From NCBI GenBank assembly GCA_030248195.1, contig JASAND010000868.1:1-64000 (forward strand): a stretch of 64,000 bases of DNA. The letters run 5' to 3'. The notes under the pieces are model-generated. The model had not been told where the DNA came from. It made no database searches and worked only from the letters and a program-made list of their open reading frames with translations. This document shows, one piece after another, positions 31,018-41,250 of this stretch (position 1 is the first letter of the stretch; the number at the start of each line of letters is the position of its first letter). Source of the stretch: Trissonchulus latispiculum (lineage: Eukaryota; Nematoda; Enoplea; Enoplida; Ironidae). Position numbers and translations under genes: made by a program.

Positions 31018-31122
31018 GATCGAAAATTTTGCACTTATGATCTAAAACGTGTGTAGAAATTGTTGTTCAAAAATCGCTTCAGTAAGCGAATTTACACAGG
31101 AATTTAAAATAGCACAATCATT
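31018..31122 (+). repeat. Duplicated TDP2 upstream segment, copy 2
   Basis: Direct repeat of 29043-29147. It lies about 130 bp before the TDP2 start codon, so the copied piece comes from the 5' flank or untranslated region of that gene. Confidence 0.8.
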
Positions 31123-31248
31123 AAGCTACGTAGTCCACTTGTCGTTTAAAACTTGTCAAACTCGTGCTATGCTAAATCTTGCCCTTCTGTCCGCTTCCAC
31201 ACAACGATATTTCCGGTTTTGTGTGTTTTTGTATTCTAGATCATTCCA

Positions 31249-31389
31249 ATGAGTCAATCGTCAGAGTCAGATGGCGATGTGCCTTCTGCTGCAGAGTGCT
31301 CTAAGTTATGCGATCAGTTTGCCGCCATTACTCAAACAGATACGGCCTTAGCCCATTTCTTTCTTCAGGATAACAAATGGGATCTTCAA
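31249..31389 (+). CDS. TDP2: TDP2, exon 1 (UBA-like domain)
   Basis: TDP2 removes 5'-phosphotyrosyl adducts left on DNA by trapped topoisomerase II, in the nucleus. Exon 1 starts at ATG 31249 after an acceptor-like TTCTAG (31240) and reads MSQSSESDGDVPSAAECSKL, then CDQFAAITQTDTALAHFFLQ and DNKWDLQ. The A-x-F-L-x-D-N-x-W-D-L phrase is the second helix of the N-terminal ubiquitin-associated domain of TDP2. The donor CAA|GTAACA (31390) is in phase 0. Joined to exon 2, the UBA domain continues as LGLNCFFAAN, as in other animal TDP2 proteins. The ends of the exon are my inference from splice consensus and homology. Confidence 0.8.
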
Positions 31390-31712
31390 GTAACAATTGT
31401 GGTAGCTCGATTCGTATTAGTAAGAATAATCTTTTAATCGGCCTTATGCTAATGCATGAGCGCAGTATTTCAGTGTTAAGATGGGTTGCTTTCAATCAGT
31501 TGGAATGCTGTTTAGAACTGGGTATCTTTGCAGTGGTGGGGGCTCTCTCTAAATAACCTCCAGTATTATTGGTTCTTCCTGGAGTTATTTGGTTGCCTAT
31601 TCAAATATGTGCAATTGGGCACATTTTCAAACACTTTTGGTCAGGCGGTTTTTGGGTACCTTTTGCGTTTCTCCATGAAAATACTCCTGAAATACTAATT
31701 TTGTTGCTGTTT

Positions 31713-32489
31713 CAGGGTTTTTTTTGAAAATCGGACCTGCGTAAATTTTGCGTATTTTTGTTTTCGTGTGCGTATTTTTAATTTCGACTGCGTAAAATTA
31801 CAAAAATCGCTCCTCAACGTTTATAAAAGCTATAAACGCATTTTGCGTAGACTTAATGCTGTTTTTGGAGAGTTTTAAACAACGTTCAGAATCTAGACGA
31901 TCAGCAGCCTTGCGTGCTCTCTCTGTGGTGTAAGAGTAGGAATGAATAGGTGACGAAAAATATATAAATACGCAGGGGGTCTGGGGGGCGCAGGCCCCCA
32001 GAAGTTGAAGAAAATTTTAAATTTCGGAGTAAATTTGCTTTTAAAACTTTGAAATCTTTGCCTTGAACAGTTTAATACTTAAGTCAATATTTGGTTAGAC
32101 AAATAGAGTTACTGTTCCCTTAATTGATCACATATATATATATATATAAGATTTTAATTTAGATATCACTATATCAAATCAAACTATATCAAATCAAATA
32201 GAAAGAAAAGCATCGCATGGTACAACGTGGGCTTAGGCAGAAAGTATAATTAACTGTAGACGGAAGGAGAATCGAAGAGATATATGGGGGGTCTGGGGGG
32301 AGAGCCCCTCCAGAAGAAGCCAGGAGCCCAAACTACGGTAAATTGTCTCAAGAAATTAATTTAGAGCACTCTAGAAATTCCTACTACCGAATTTTCCGGC
32401 AGCGTATTTTGGTGCGTATTTTTGTTTTTGACTGCGTATTTTTAAGCTCGACTGCGTAAATACGCAGTATTTTACGCAAAAAAACCGTG
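31713..32489. mobile_element. CAGGGTTTTTT hAT-type MITE, complete, TSD TGCTGTTT
   Basis: The ends are CAGGGTTTTTTTTG and GCAAAAAAACCGTG, flanked by perfect 8-bp repeats TGCTGTTT (31705-31712 and 32490-32497). GACTGCGTAAA/TTTACGCAG words cluster near both ends. It is non-coding, lies in TDP2 intron 1 and is the uninterrupted sister of the nested copy at 14208-18438. Confidence 0.9.
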
Positions 32490-32615
32490 TGCTGTTTTCT
32501 AAAATTTCTTCCCCCATTCCCGGACCCGTGGGCCTCCTCCCGACAAATACATTGTTAAAATGTTAGGGCTAAAGCGTGATTAATTTAAATTTATAATTCA
32601 TATGGTTTTACTTAG

Positions 32616-32866
32616 CTGGGTTTGAACTGTTTCTTTGCTGCAAATTCTGTGGAAGATTCACAGCAGCAGCCTCCATGTAAAGTACCAAAGATTGTTGAAA
32701 TTAGCGATGACAGTTCCGGTCAGGATGCAGCAACCTCGTCGAAATTGCCAGGTCCAGAGAATTCCGCTGGTCCCATAGAATTCAGTGTTCTTTCCTGGAA
32801 TATTGACGGCCTGGATCCTGGAAATCCGGGTTCGCGTACTCAGGCAGTTATTGCAATTTTGCAGAG
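32616..32866 (+). CDS. TDP2: TDP2, exon 2 (UBA end, linker, EEP start)
   Basis: After the acceptor ACTTAG (ending 32615) the frame reads LGLNCFFAANSVEDSQQQPP, a Ser/Asp-rich linker with VEISDDSSGQD (which resembles a SUMO-interacting motif), then IEFSVLSWNIDGLD, the first strand and metal/phosphate-binding Asn of the exonuclease-endonuclease-phosphatase domain. The exon ends AVIAILQ plus two bases at the donor CAGAG|GTGCCA (32867). The N-I-D-G-L-D phrase is diagnostic for TDP2 within the EEP superfamily. Intron 1 (31390-32615) is about 1.2 kb and contains the MITE at 31713-32489. Confidence 0.88.
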
Positions 32867-33129
32867 GTGCCACTTGCACTTGCATAATAATGTATACACG
32901 CATGCCACATAGCTTTTTGATAGTTTGCACTTTCTAAATTTGTTTTTAATACTAAACAGTTCTCATACATATGTTTCTAGAAGAAAACGGCAGTTTCTTA
33001 GTAAATATTTATTTTTAGTAAAAGCCAGGACTACCTTTTTTCTAGAACTTTCAACAAGGTAATGATTTCTATTTGTCGTATTTGTCATCATTTGGTTATC
33101 TGTTTAGGAGCTCTTTTGGTTTGTTTTAG

Positions 33130-33367
33130 AGGGTTATATGATGTGATATTTCTGCAAGAAGTTGTTTCTGGTTCTCTGTTTCTTCTCAAGAAATTCTGTG
33201 ATTCCATCCCGGGTGATCGTTACCAGTTGATTGAAGGATTGCTTGATGACCCTTCCGTTCGTCCTGGATATTTCACTGTAATTTTGATTCGTGAGAAAAC
33301 GGTTACCTTATGTGATAAGGCTGTCATACCCTTTCAATCCTCAGTTATGGCACGGGTCATCCTAGAA
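33130..33367 (+). CDS. TDP2: TDP2, exon 3 (EEP core with catalytic Glu)
   Basis: From the acceptor TTTTAG (ending 33129) and completing the split Arg codon, the exon reads GLYDVIFLQEVVSGSLFLLK, then KFCDSIPGDRYQLIEGLLDD and PSVRPGYFTVILIREKTVTL, ending SSVMARVILE. FLQEV carries the catalytic metal-binding Glu (human Glu152), and G-Y-F-T matches the TDP2-specific strand. The donor GAA|GTAAAAG (33368) is in phase 0. Intron 2 is 263 bp. The next conserved block (T-H-L-E-S and G-D-x-N-x-R-D) is not found directly downstream. Confidence 0.88.
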
Positions 33368-33724
33368 GTAAAAGTATGCATTTAAATCGTCTAGCTTGCT
33401 TAGATAGTGGTCTATATGTGTATCATTGAGACGGGAAAGACAAAAATTGATTGGGCATTTTAGGCTAATGCAAAGTAGTATAGGGGAGGGGCACCGCAAT
33501 GCAGTAAGAAAAGAGCCGCGTTGGGTGCTCCTGTGGATTTTTAAAAGCATCGTGGTAGCGGACTATCGAAGCACTTAAATGTCCGGTGAACGGTGGACAG
33601 GCAAGACCTTAATAACTGACATGGTTTCTGCTTTCCGCTTCTCCATTAATACTGATCTGAAGTGTCCTCATCCTCTGAAGCAGACTTTACTAACAGCCAA
33701 TCAGAATGAGCCAAACTTAGCTTG

Positions 33725-33895
33725 CTTGAGCGACCCCCTCCCAAACGGGGACCTCTTTCAGCGACCCCCGCCCAAACGGGGACCTCTTTCAGCTACCCCC
33801 CCCCCCCACCGCACGGGGACTACTTTTGGCTACCCCGTCCCCACCAAACGGAGGGGTGGTATACCTGTCGACCCCCCCCCAACGGGAGGGGGACA
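33725..33895. repeat. C/G-rich tandem repeat in TDP2 intron 3
   Basis: The unit CAAACGGGGACCTCTTTCAG with a CGACCCCC lead occurs about twice exactly, followed by two to three degenerate versions (GCACGGGGACTACTTTTGGC). Open frames across it are proline/threonine artefacts. Confidence 0.7.
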
Positions 33896-34180
33896 TTGGC
33901 TTATTGTGGTAGGTGCATCGTTGCGCAATGCCAAGAAGAGGAGCCCTCTAGTGGTTTACTCCTCTTCTAATATTATAGATGAAAATCATGGACTCTTGAT
34001 ACGACGTTTTCGTGTTTTTTGTCAATCGTTCAGGATAACAGAAAGAGTACTGCAGGTCTTGTTTTATTATGGTCCAAAAGCAGCCGATTTTCCAAAATTC
34101 TTACTTTGAGAATTCACAAAAAAATCCGTCGTTCAATGGAATTGCACTAAAGTAACTCTTCGCACTCTGCAATATTATAG

Positions 34181-34888
34181 GCTCTCGCGCTCCCCTATAA
34201 CATGGGTGTAAAAGGCTCAGTGCGGCCTTTGGATACTAATTCGAGCTCCGTGCCAGCTAAATACTCAACGAAACTACACAATTTTGGTATCGTTAGAATC
34301 TACACGACGAGTACTACAAGTCGCAAAAAAGCTTTGGTCAAAATTTCCAACTTTGAAAATTTTCGCTTCCGGACAAGTTAGGTCCGTTTGTTTTTTTCCG
34401 TGTAAGTCACGCTTGGAAAAATGCAATTTTCTGTCGGAGTGTTAGAACGATCTGGGCATTTTCAGCAGGCGAAGTTTTTTCTGAACGTATTAGCCCAAAA
34501 GTGAACCTTTTGATATTTTTTCGCTGCCCGGCCAGACCAGCCGTCTGTACGGCCGGCCAAAAGTGGACTTGGCGCTAAAATGGCCAAAAATGGCCAATTT
34601 TTTGTCAAAGCTACAGGACTCAGGGAAGATGCTAGAGAGACGCAGTTTGTTGCATAAGGATCTTCGGAAGGGTTTATATGTCCTAACTAGGGCGATTTTC
34701 GATATCTGTCCCGGATCGTTCAGGCGGCCGGCCCAAAGTTGGTCCGGCCAAACAGCCATTTTCGGAAAATTTCTAAGTCCCAACTCTACAGGAAATAGTC
34801 AAAAATAGGCCTAAATATGCTGTTTTGGGCCATCTAGTGGGACGCATATAAGGGTTATCCGGGTCGCTGAACACGATGAGCATAGTTA
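34181..34888 (+). repeat. Dispersed repeat with GC hairpin junction, copy 1
   Basis: It runs from GCTCTCGCGCTCCCCTATAA through GGCTCAGTGCGGCC, a GGCCGGCC-containing centre and ends near GATGAGCATAG. A near-identical direct copy lies at about 35232-35945. The minus and plus frames at 34490-34808 are matched in the second copy (35496-35868) but differ by indels. They show no domain. Confidence 0.88.
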
Positions 34889-35231
34889 TTCAAGCTACAA
34901 AACACCCTTGTGAGACATCAAAAGAGAGAAACCCGAAAAAACATCACTTTCGTAAGCGATTTTTGGCGCAACTTTTTAACGGAAAGTGTTAGTTACGGGG
35001 ATGAAACATCCCACATATACTAAACTCGACACGTCCAAATTTTTGCGCATATATATAATTCGGGTGGAGCTTCCTTAAATGGTGTTCAATATTTTAGAAG
35101 GGTATAATATGGGAAGGAGAAAGAAAGGGTGGAGAAGAAAAAGTTTGGAAATTTATTGATGGGGAAGTGTGAAAATGGTGGGGGGTTGATGTGAGAAAAA
35201 AATTATGGGGGGGGTTGTTTGGTTTTAGAAG
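34889..35231. other. Spacer between the two long direct repeats
   Basis: Part of it (about 34983-35050: TTTAACGGAAAGTGTTAG and ACTAAACTCGACACGT) resembles the inverse of about 15270-15345. The rest is purine-rich with no gene. Confidence 0.45.
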
Positions 35232-35945
35232 CGCGAGAGCGCTCCCCTATAATATGGGTGTAAAAGGCTCAGTGCGGCCCTTGGAGACCCGTTCGAGCTC
35301 CGTGCCAGCTAAATACTCAACGAAACTGGACAATTTTGGTATCGTTGGAATCTACACGACGAGTACTACAAGTCGCAAAAAAGTTTTGGTCAAAATTTCC
35401 AACTTTGAAAATTTTCGCTTCCGGGCAAGTTAGGTCCGTTTGTTTTTTTTTCCGTGTAAGTCACGCTTGGAAAAATGCAATTTTCTGTCGCAGTGTTAGA
35501 ACGATCTGGGCATTTTCAGCAGGTGAAGTTTGGTTTTTCTGAACGTATATACCCCGAAAGTGAACCTTTTTGATATTTTTTCGCTGCCCGGCCCGGCCGG
35601 CCACCTGTACGGCCGGCCAAAAGTGGACTTGGCGCTAAAATGGCCAAAAATGGCCAATTTTTTGTCAAAGCTACAGGACTCAGGGAAGACGCTAGAGAGA
35701 CGTGGTTTGTTGCATAAGGATCTACGGAAGGGTTTATATGTCCTAACGAGGGCGATTTTTGATATCTGGCCAGGATCGTTCTGGCGGCCGGCCCAAAGTT
35801 GGTCCGGCCAAATAGCCATTTTCGGAAAATTTCTAAGTCCCAACTCTACAGGAAATAGTCAAAAATAGGCCTAAATATGCTGTTTTGGGCCATATAGTGG
35901 GACGCATATAAGGGTTATCGGGGTCGCTGAAAACGATGAGCATAG
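35232..35945 (+). repeat. Dispersed repeat with GC hairpin junction, copy 2
   Basis: Direct copy of 34181-34888 at high identity (differences visible every 20-40 bases). It starts at GCGCGAGAGCGCTCCCCTAT and ends at the same GATGAGCATAG. Immediately after it, unrelated sequence begins, so the shared boundary marks the element end. Confidence 0.88.
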
Positions 35946-36239
35946 TCGCAGCGCTGTGCGGTGCTGCTATCGTGCTGTACTGTTATGCAGCAACCATAGC
36001 ACGCTGTCTGTAGACTTACTGTAAACGGCTAAACATATGAAACTTGGTGAAAAGTATGTCTGTAGTAAGGAGGAACTGTAGCTATGTTAGTTAGTGCACT
36101 CTGTAGCTTCCACCGTGCTGTATGTGCTGCCCCAAACACAGCACAGTCGATAACAAGTAATTCATTCGTCACTGGTATTTGAAATTCGGCATACAGATTG
36201 TTTAGGACATGACAAACTATTATAGATACGTTTTGTATA

Positions 36240-37215
36240 CTTATTACGATGTTACTATGTGGTTGCGCTGTAGTGGAGTGCTGCAGAAGTACAGCACGGC
36301 CTGTAACTAACTACAGTTAAGTTGCAATCGCCCGAAATTTTGCACACAAGTGCGGCAGAGCATTGCAAATCGTGCCGTATGAGTTTCCTTCACCGACAGT
36401 AAAGTTTGCATGTGGTTGCGCTGCAGTAGAGTGCTGCTGAAGTACAGCACGGCCTATAACTAACTATAGATAACTTGCAATCGCCTGAAATTCTGCAGGC
36501 AACAGCGGAATAGCATTAGAAATTGTGCCGTGTAAGTCTCCTTCTTTGGCATTGACGTTTGCGTCTGGTTGCGCTGCAGTAGAGTGCTGCTGAAGCACAG
36601 CACGGCCTATAACTAGCAACAGACAAACAGCAATCGCCTGAAATTCTGCAGGCAACTGCGGAAAAGCATTAGAAATTGTGCCGTGTAAGTCTGCTTCTTT
36701 GGACATTGACGTTTGCGTATGGTTGCGTTGCAGTAGAGTGCTGCTGAAGTGCAGCACGGCCTATCACTAGCAAGAGACAAAGAGCAATCGCCTGAAACTT
36801 TGTATACAAGTACGGAAGAGCATTGGAAATCGTGTTTTATGAGTTTCCTTCACCGACAGTAAAGTTTGCATGTGGTTGCGCTGCAGTAGAGTGCTGCTGA
36901 AGTACAGCACGGCCTATAACTAACTACAGATAACTTGCAATCGCCTGAAATTCTGCAGGCAACAGCGGAATAGCATTAGAAATTGTGCCGTGTAAGTCTC
37001 CTTCTTTGGCATTGACGTTTGCGTCTGGTTGCGTTGCAGTAGAGTGCTGCTGAAGACTGAAGTGCAGCACGGCCTATCACTAGCAAGAGACAAAGAGCAA
37101 TCGCCTGAAACTTTGTATACAAGTACGGAAGAGCATTGCAAATCGTGTCTTATGAGTTTCCTTCACTGACAGTAAAGTTTGCATTTGGTTGCGCTGCAGT
37201 AGAGTGCTATATGCT
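36240..37215 (+). repeat. Satellite-like tandem repeat, about 153 bp x 7
   Basis: GGTTGCG(C/T)TG(C/T)AGTAGAGTG recurs near 36261, 36411, 36566, 36719, 36871, 37025 and 37177. Two unit types alternate irregularly: one with GACAGTAAAGTTTGCATGTG and one with GGCATTGACGTTTGCGTCTG. The order is A A B B A B A, which suggests recent unequal exchange. The paired minus-strand frames are repeat artefacts. The flanking 35946-36239 is similar in style but unordered. Confidence 0.88.
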
Positions 37216-37422
37216 ATATACAGTAACTAAAACTATTGCAGCCATGGGTACTGGATGTTGGATTTCTGTCAAAATAGAGAAAAAGGAAGAAATTGGAACT
37301 TTTCAAGCTTCTTTGTTCTGTACTTTCGGTTGACGATTAATGATTGGCGGAATTTTTAAAGTTTCTTTCACACAGCTTTAACGTTTTTGCTTTTTACTGA
37401 GAACCTTAAAAATGAAATAGGA

Positions 37423-38121
37423 CAAGAATAAAAATGCTCCGGTGGAGCATGAAAAATGCAATATGGGTGACATTAGGTTGTAAATGGACAGAGGACTAGG
37501 TTTTAAAACGTTAATATGGGAGGGGCAGGTTGTAAATGCCAGGAGGACTAGGTTAAAAGCGCACTAATATGGACCAGCTTCGCTGAACAACCCATATTCG
37601 CGGTCACTCATGCTCCACTCCACATGACATACGAGTAAGATCCTGCATTCTTCAACTTTCAAAGCAAGCGGGACGATTTTGAAATATTAAAGCTTATTCC
37701 AAATAAACAATGCAGTTCTGGTAGAAAGGTGTTCAAGGTGTTTTTTCTGCAGTGTCAGCGCAGAATCTTGTATTAAGTTGATGCGAAAAGCAGTTGACAT
37801 TATGTACGTGTATTATTAAGTTGTATAATAAAGGAGCACGACCACATATACTTGCAGGCCGTGCTGACATATCGTACAATTTTTCGAAGAACTGCCAATA
37901 TCAACAGCAAGCAGCAGCCGATAGAAACTCTGGACAGTTTTCGCGAATATGGGTTGTTCAGCGAAGCTGGTCCATATTAGTGCGCTTTTAACCTAGTCCT
38001 CCTGGCATTTACAACCTGCCCCTCCCATATTAACGTTTTAAAACCTAGTCCTCTGTCCATTTACAACCTAATGTCACCCATATTGCATTTTTCATGCTCC
38101 ACCGGAGCATTTTTATTCTTG
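37423..38121. mobile_element. Foldback element B (arms about 178 bp)
   Basis: The arms 37423-37600 and 37942-38121 are nearly perfect inverse complements. They begin CAAGAATAAAAATGCTCC, then a hairpin TGCTCCGGTGGAGCA. ATATGGG and CAT(A/T)T words recur and GGACTAGGTT occurs twice per arm. The loop is non-coding. Termini match element A at 17187-18122, so both belong to one family; the arm interiors differ. Confidence 0.9.
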
Positions 38122-38297
38122 TATACGTAAACCCTCTCTCATTTTCGAATCTTTTCTCATTTAGACATTTGTTGGTTATCCCCTGCTTGCAAACAACTTT
38201 ACGAACCTTCAATGTCTATAGAAACTGACTTCTCCGAAATTTATGTATAGGTCGGTAGGTATACAGACAGACAGATATCACTTCCCACCCGCTACCT

Positions 38298-38887
38298 GGG
38301 GCCGGTTCCATAAAACTTCGCCTCGCATCCTAGTACTAGCATGTGAGAACTCTCAGTGCTAGCGCTTGTCGTCGAGTCAAGTGTACCATAAAACGTTTTA
38401 GCGAACGAAATTAGCTGAGCGAGTGCCGCAACTCGACAAGCTAGCAGTGCTAGTGCGAGCACTAGTGCTGCGAGTGCGAGTTAGAATGCAGTGTATCATA
38501 ATTATTTAAAAAATTGTGACTCTTGACTACTTTAATCATACTACAATTCAGTAATGAGTAGAAAATAATAATAAATAACCATAAAAATTTGAGCACAAAC
38601 TGACGAAGCAAAAAAAGTAATTAAATGTTTTTCGATCAGTTCTCTAGTCAAAATAGACTAGAGAACTAGACGGATGCTAGCAGCGTACTAGCAAGGCAAG
38701 CCAAAAGTTTCATGGAACCCGATTAATCTGCTAGTTTTCAAACTTGCGAGAACTAGACTCGCAAGTTGAGTGCTAGCAGCAACTCGACAACGAGGGTTTT
38801 ATGGTGCAGTTGTTGCGCTAGACTCGACAACTAGCATGGATCTAGCTGTCGAGTCTAGTACTCGCAAAGTTTTATGGAACCTGCCCC
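38298..38887. mobile_element. GGGGCCGGTTCC MITE with CTAGC/ACTCGA arrays
   Basis: The ends are GGGGCCGGTTCCATAAAACT and the inverse GTTTTATGGAACCTGCCCC. Both halves are filled with CTAGCA, ACTCGACAA, AGTGCTAG and GCGAGTG words in both orientations. It is non-coding. A CCTGG repeat may be the target duplication (38295-38299 and 38886-38890) but overlaps the termini. It is structurally like the elements at 26481, 46894 and 55225. Confidence 0.75.
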
Positions 38888-38989
38888 TGGTGAGCTGATA
38901 ACGAGGCCTCTCCGCAGATATATTCATGATCGGTAACTTCGGGCCGGGCTTTCCCCGCATAGAAAACTGAACCAGGTAATTACCCTCTG

Positions 38990-39240
38990 TACCTTTGTAT
39001 GTCGTCAAGTTGGACAAACTGCTCAAAAACAGCACAGATGGTTAAACAGTGACAGTGTGACACTTCAGCAAAGAGCACCGATGTGGTTGACCCATTGATG
39101 CGGTACCTTCCTGTTATGGTCGAGAACCTTTTGCCCATTTCTGTTACCTCAAACTTACCAGAGAGCGGTAAGGGTATTGTGTGGTGCCGTTGTGTGCTGC
39201 CAGCCACGGGCGACATTTTGGTAATATAAATTTTTTCCAT
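38990..39240 (-). CDS. Possible coding exon on minus strand in TDP2 intron 3 (weak)
   Basis: From ATG 39240 the minus-strand frame reads MEKIYITKMSPVAGSTQRHH, then TIPLPLSGKFEVTEMGKRFS and TITGRYRINGSTTSVLFAEV, up to LDDIQR with a donor-like AAAG|GTACAG near 38993. Balanced composition suggests protein, but I recognise no family. A neighbouring frame continues NYLVQFSMRGKPGPKLPIMN up to the MITE boundary at 38887. It may be a remnant of a mobile element rather than a host gene. Confidence 0.3.
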
Positions 39241-39243
39241 TAA

Positions 39244-39275
39244 TTAGGGGGAGCGCGTTAGCGCTCCCCCTAGAA
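39244..39275. repeat. GC hairpin GGGGGAGCGC/GCGCTCCCCC
   Basis: AGGGGGAGCGCGTTAGCGCT continues into CCCCCTAGAATAGGG, a perfect ~11-bp stem with a 4-base loop. Related hairpin-plus-TA(T/G)AATA(T/G)GG junctions occur at 15156, 34183 and 35232. It is probably the terminus of one element family. Confidence 0.7.
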
Positions 39276-40099
39276 TAGGGAAAATTTGACGCAATGTGTA
39301 TAATCTGGACATTGTTTGGCCTGTGGCCAACGGAGGAGTGGACCGATCGGGCTCAAACTTGGTGTGTGAAGAACCTGTGGGCAGAGGTACATGCTGTGAA
39401 AATCTCAGCCGGATCGGCCGGGTAGATCTTGAGATATGATAATAGGCCCTCCGAGCAGGTCGCGTTTCTCTCCATTTTTCCCCCCAGGGGTGCAGGTCGG
39501 AAGACCCTTCAGAGCCGTACTATTTTAGGTTTTTTTGTACAAAAAGTTCCGCAATTCCGGGGAAATTACTTTCCGCGGTTCCCGGACCCCCCCCCAGATG
39601 GCCCGTGGGGGGGACCCCCCAGGTGACCCCCGAAAAAAAACCAAGTCCGAAAATAATTGCACTTCGAAATAGATCGGAGCGAGCGAAGCCGGGCTCTCAT
39701 ATTGGGGTTTTGGCATGACCCAAGGGTGGACTACTGCATAGGCTATATTAGATGTCGGCAGGTCTCCTGTGGCGCCCTGGCCAGGGGTCAAAAGTTAACG
39801 TGTAAAAGGGGGGGTCTGGGCCTACGGAGTAGGCAGCCCTATACATAAGAGCTGCTGGGCTGAGGTTTCGTATTCGAATAGGAACCCCTATATGGTGAAT
39901 CTAAATGGCCCATTAGTTTCGCTCTAGGACCTATCCATGTGGCTGGGGGGCACCCTGATGGTGGTGGGCCCTACCGTGTCGCAACTCCAACTTTAACCTC
40001 TTCTACAGAAATATCTGCAGTGAGCAGGTCTCTCTTATTTGGGGTTTGGGGTGGGGTGCGGGAGCACTACAGCATAGGCTATAGTAGGTCTCGCCCGGA
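39276..40099. other. Anonymous intronic DNA
   Basis: Includes a C-run region at 39580-39625 and no recognised gene. The frame at 39429-39626 is open but compositionally biased. Just before 40100, text resembling the first repeat unit of the following array begins. Confidence 0.35.
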
Positions 40100-40790
40100 C
40101 CCCTGTGGCGCCCTGGCCAGGGGTCCGGACCGGGGACCGGGTCCAAAATGGCCAAAAATCGATTTTTCCAAAAGTGACCAAGTTTGGTATCAAATGAAAG
40201 CCCTTGGTGAGGCGAACATTTTTTGTCATTGGAGGACCCCTCCAAAGTGGACCCAGCGGCCTGTGGCGCCCTGACCAGGGTCCGGACCGGTCCAAAATGG
40301 CCAAAAATCGATTTTTCCAAAAGTGGCCAAGTCTGGTATCAAATGAAAGCCCTTGGTGAGGCGAACATTTTTTGTCATTGGAGGACCCCTCCAAAGTGGA
40401 CCCAGCGGCCTGTGGCGCCCTGACCAGGGTCCGGACTGGTCAAAAATCGGTTTTTTAAATAAATTTCCAAGTTTGCTATCAAATGAAAGCCCTTGGTGAG
40501 GCGAACATTTTTTGTCATCGGTGGACCCCTCCAAAGTGGACCCAGCGGCCTGTGGCGCCCTGACCAGGGTCCGGACCGGTCCAAAATCAATTTTTTTTCA
40601 AGTTTGGTATCAAATGAAAGCCCTTGGTGAGGCGAACATTTTATCTCATTGGAGGACCCCTCCAAACTGGTCCCAGCGGCCTGTGGCGCCCTGGCAAGGG
40701 GTCCTAATTGGTCAAAAATCAAAATTTCCAAAAGTTGTCAAATTTGGTTTTAAATGAAAGCCCAAAATGAGCAGAGCAACTTTTGTCATG
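40100..40790. repeat. Tandem repeat, about 130-155 bp x 5, shared core
   Basis: CTGTGGCGCCCTG(G/A)CCAGGG recurs near 40103, 40262, 40412, 40551 and 40682. Each unit also has TTTGGTATCAAATGAAAGCC (or close variants), GGTGAGGCGAACATTTT and GGAGGACCCCTCCAAA, a short hairpin. It shares the ATCAAATGAAAGCC core with arrays at 16415 and 29255. The long minus frames here are artefacts of the repeats. Confidence 0.88.
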
Positions 40791-40849
40791 TATATATATA
40801 TATAACTGCATATCCAAGATTACGGTGCTGGTTGGCTTTTAAAATAGCC

Positions 40850-41250
40850 TTCCTGCCTAAGATAACGCACCGTGTAAAAAGTTCTGAAAAGGCCATGAAC
40901 AGTGGCCTTCCAGCCTAAGATAACGCTCCGTGTATAATGTTCTGTAGAGGCCATGAACCGTGGCCTTCCAGCCTGAGATGACGCACCGTGTAAAAAGTTC
41001 TGAAAAGGCCATGAACAGTGGCCTTCCAGCCTAAGATAACGCTCCGTGTATAATGTTCTGTAGAGGCCATGAACGTTGGCCTTCCAGCCTAAGATGACGC
41101 ACCGTGTAAAAAGTTCTGAAAAGGCCATGAACAGTGGCCTTCCAGCCTAAGATAACGCTCTGTGTATAATGCTCGGTAGAGGCCATGAACAGTGGCCTTC
41201 CAGCCTAAGATGACGCACCGTGTATAAAGTTCTGAAAAGGCTATTAACAG
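40850..41250. repeat. Tandem repeat, about 59 bp x 7, alternating types
   Basis: Each unit holds GGCCATGAACAGTGGCC (a hairpin) and GCCTAAGAT(A/G)ACGC. Units with GTGTAAAAAGTTCTGAAAAG alternate with units with GTGTATAATGTTCTGTAGAG, a two-unit higher-order repeat of about 118 bp. Confidence 0.88.

Noticed and set aside
33579..33720. Candidate for the missing TDP2 exon
   Set aside because: The frame lacks T-H-L-E-S and G-D-x-N-x-R-D and continues into a C-rich tandem repeat.
34230..34250. GGATACTAATTCG, which could read D-T-N as in the TDP2 motif
   Set aside because: It lies in a long direct repeat also present at 35280, where the bases differ, and no open exon surrounds it.
40003..41128. Minus-strand frames of about 100 codons with repeated peptides
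   Set aside because: They translate tandem repeats whose period allows read-through; the peptide repeats are a by-product.
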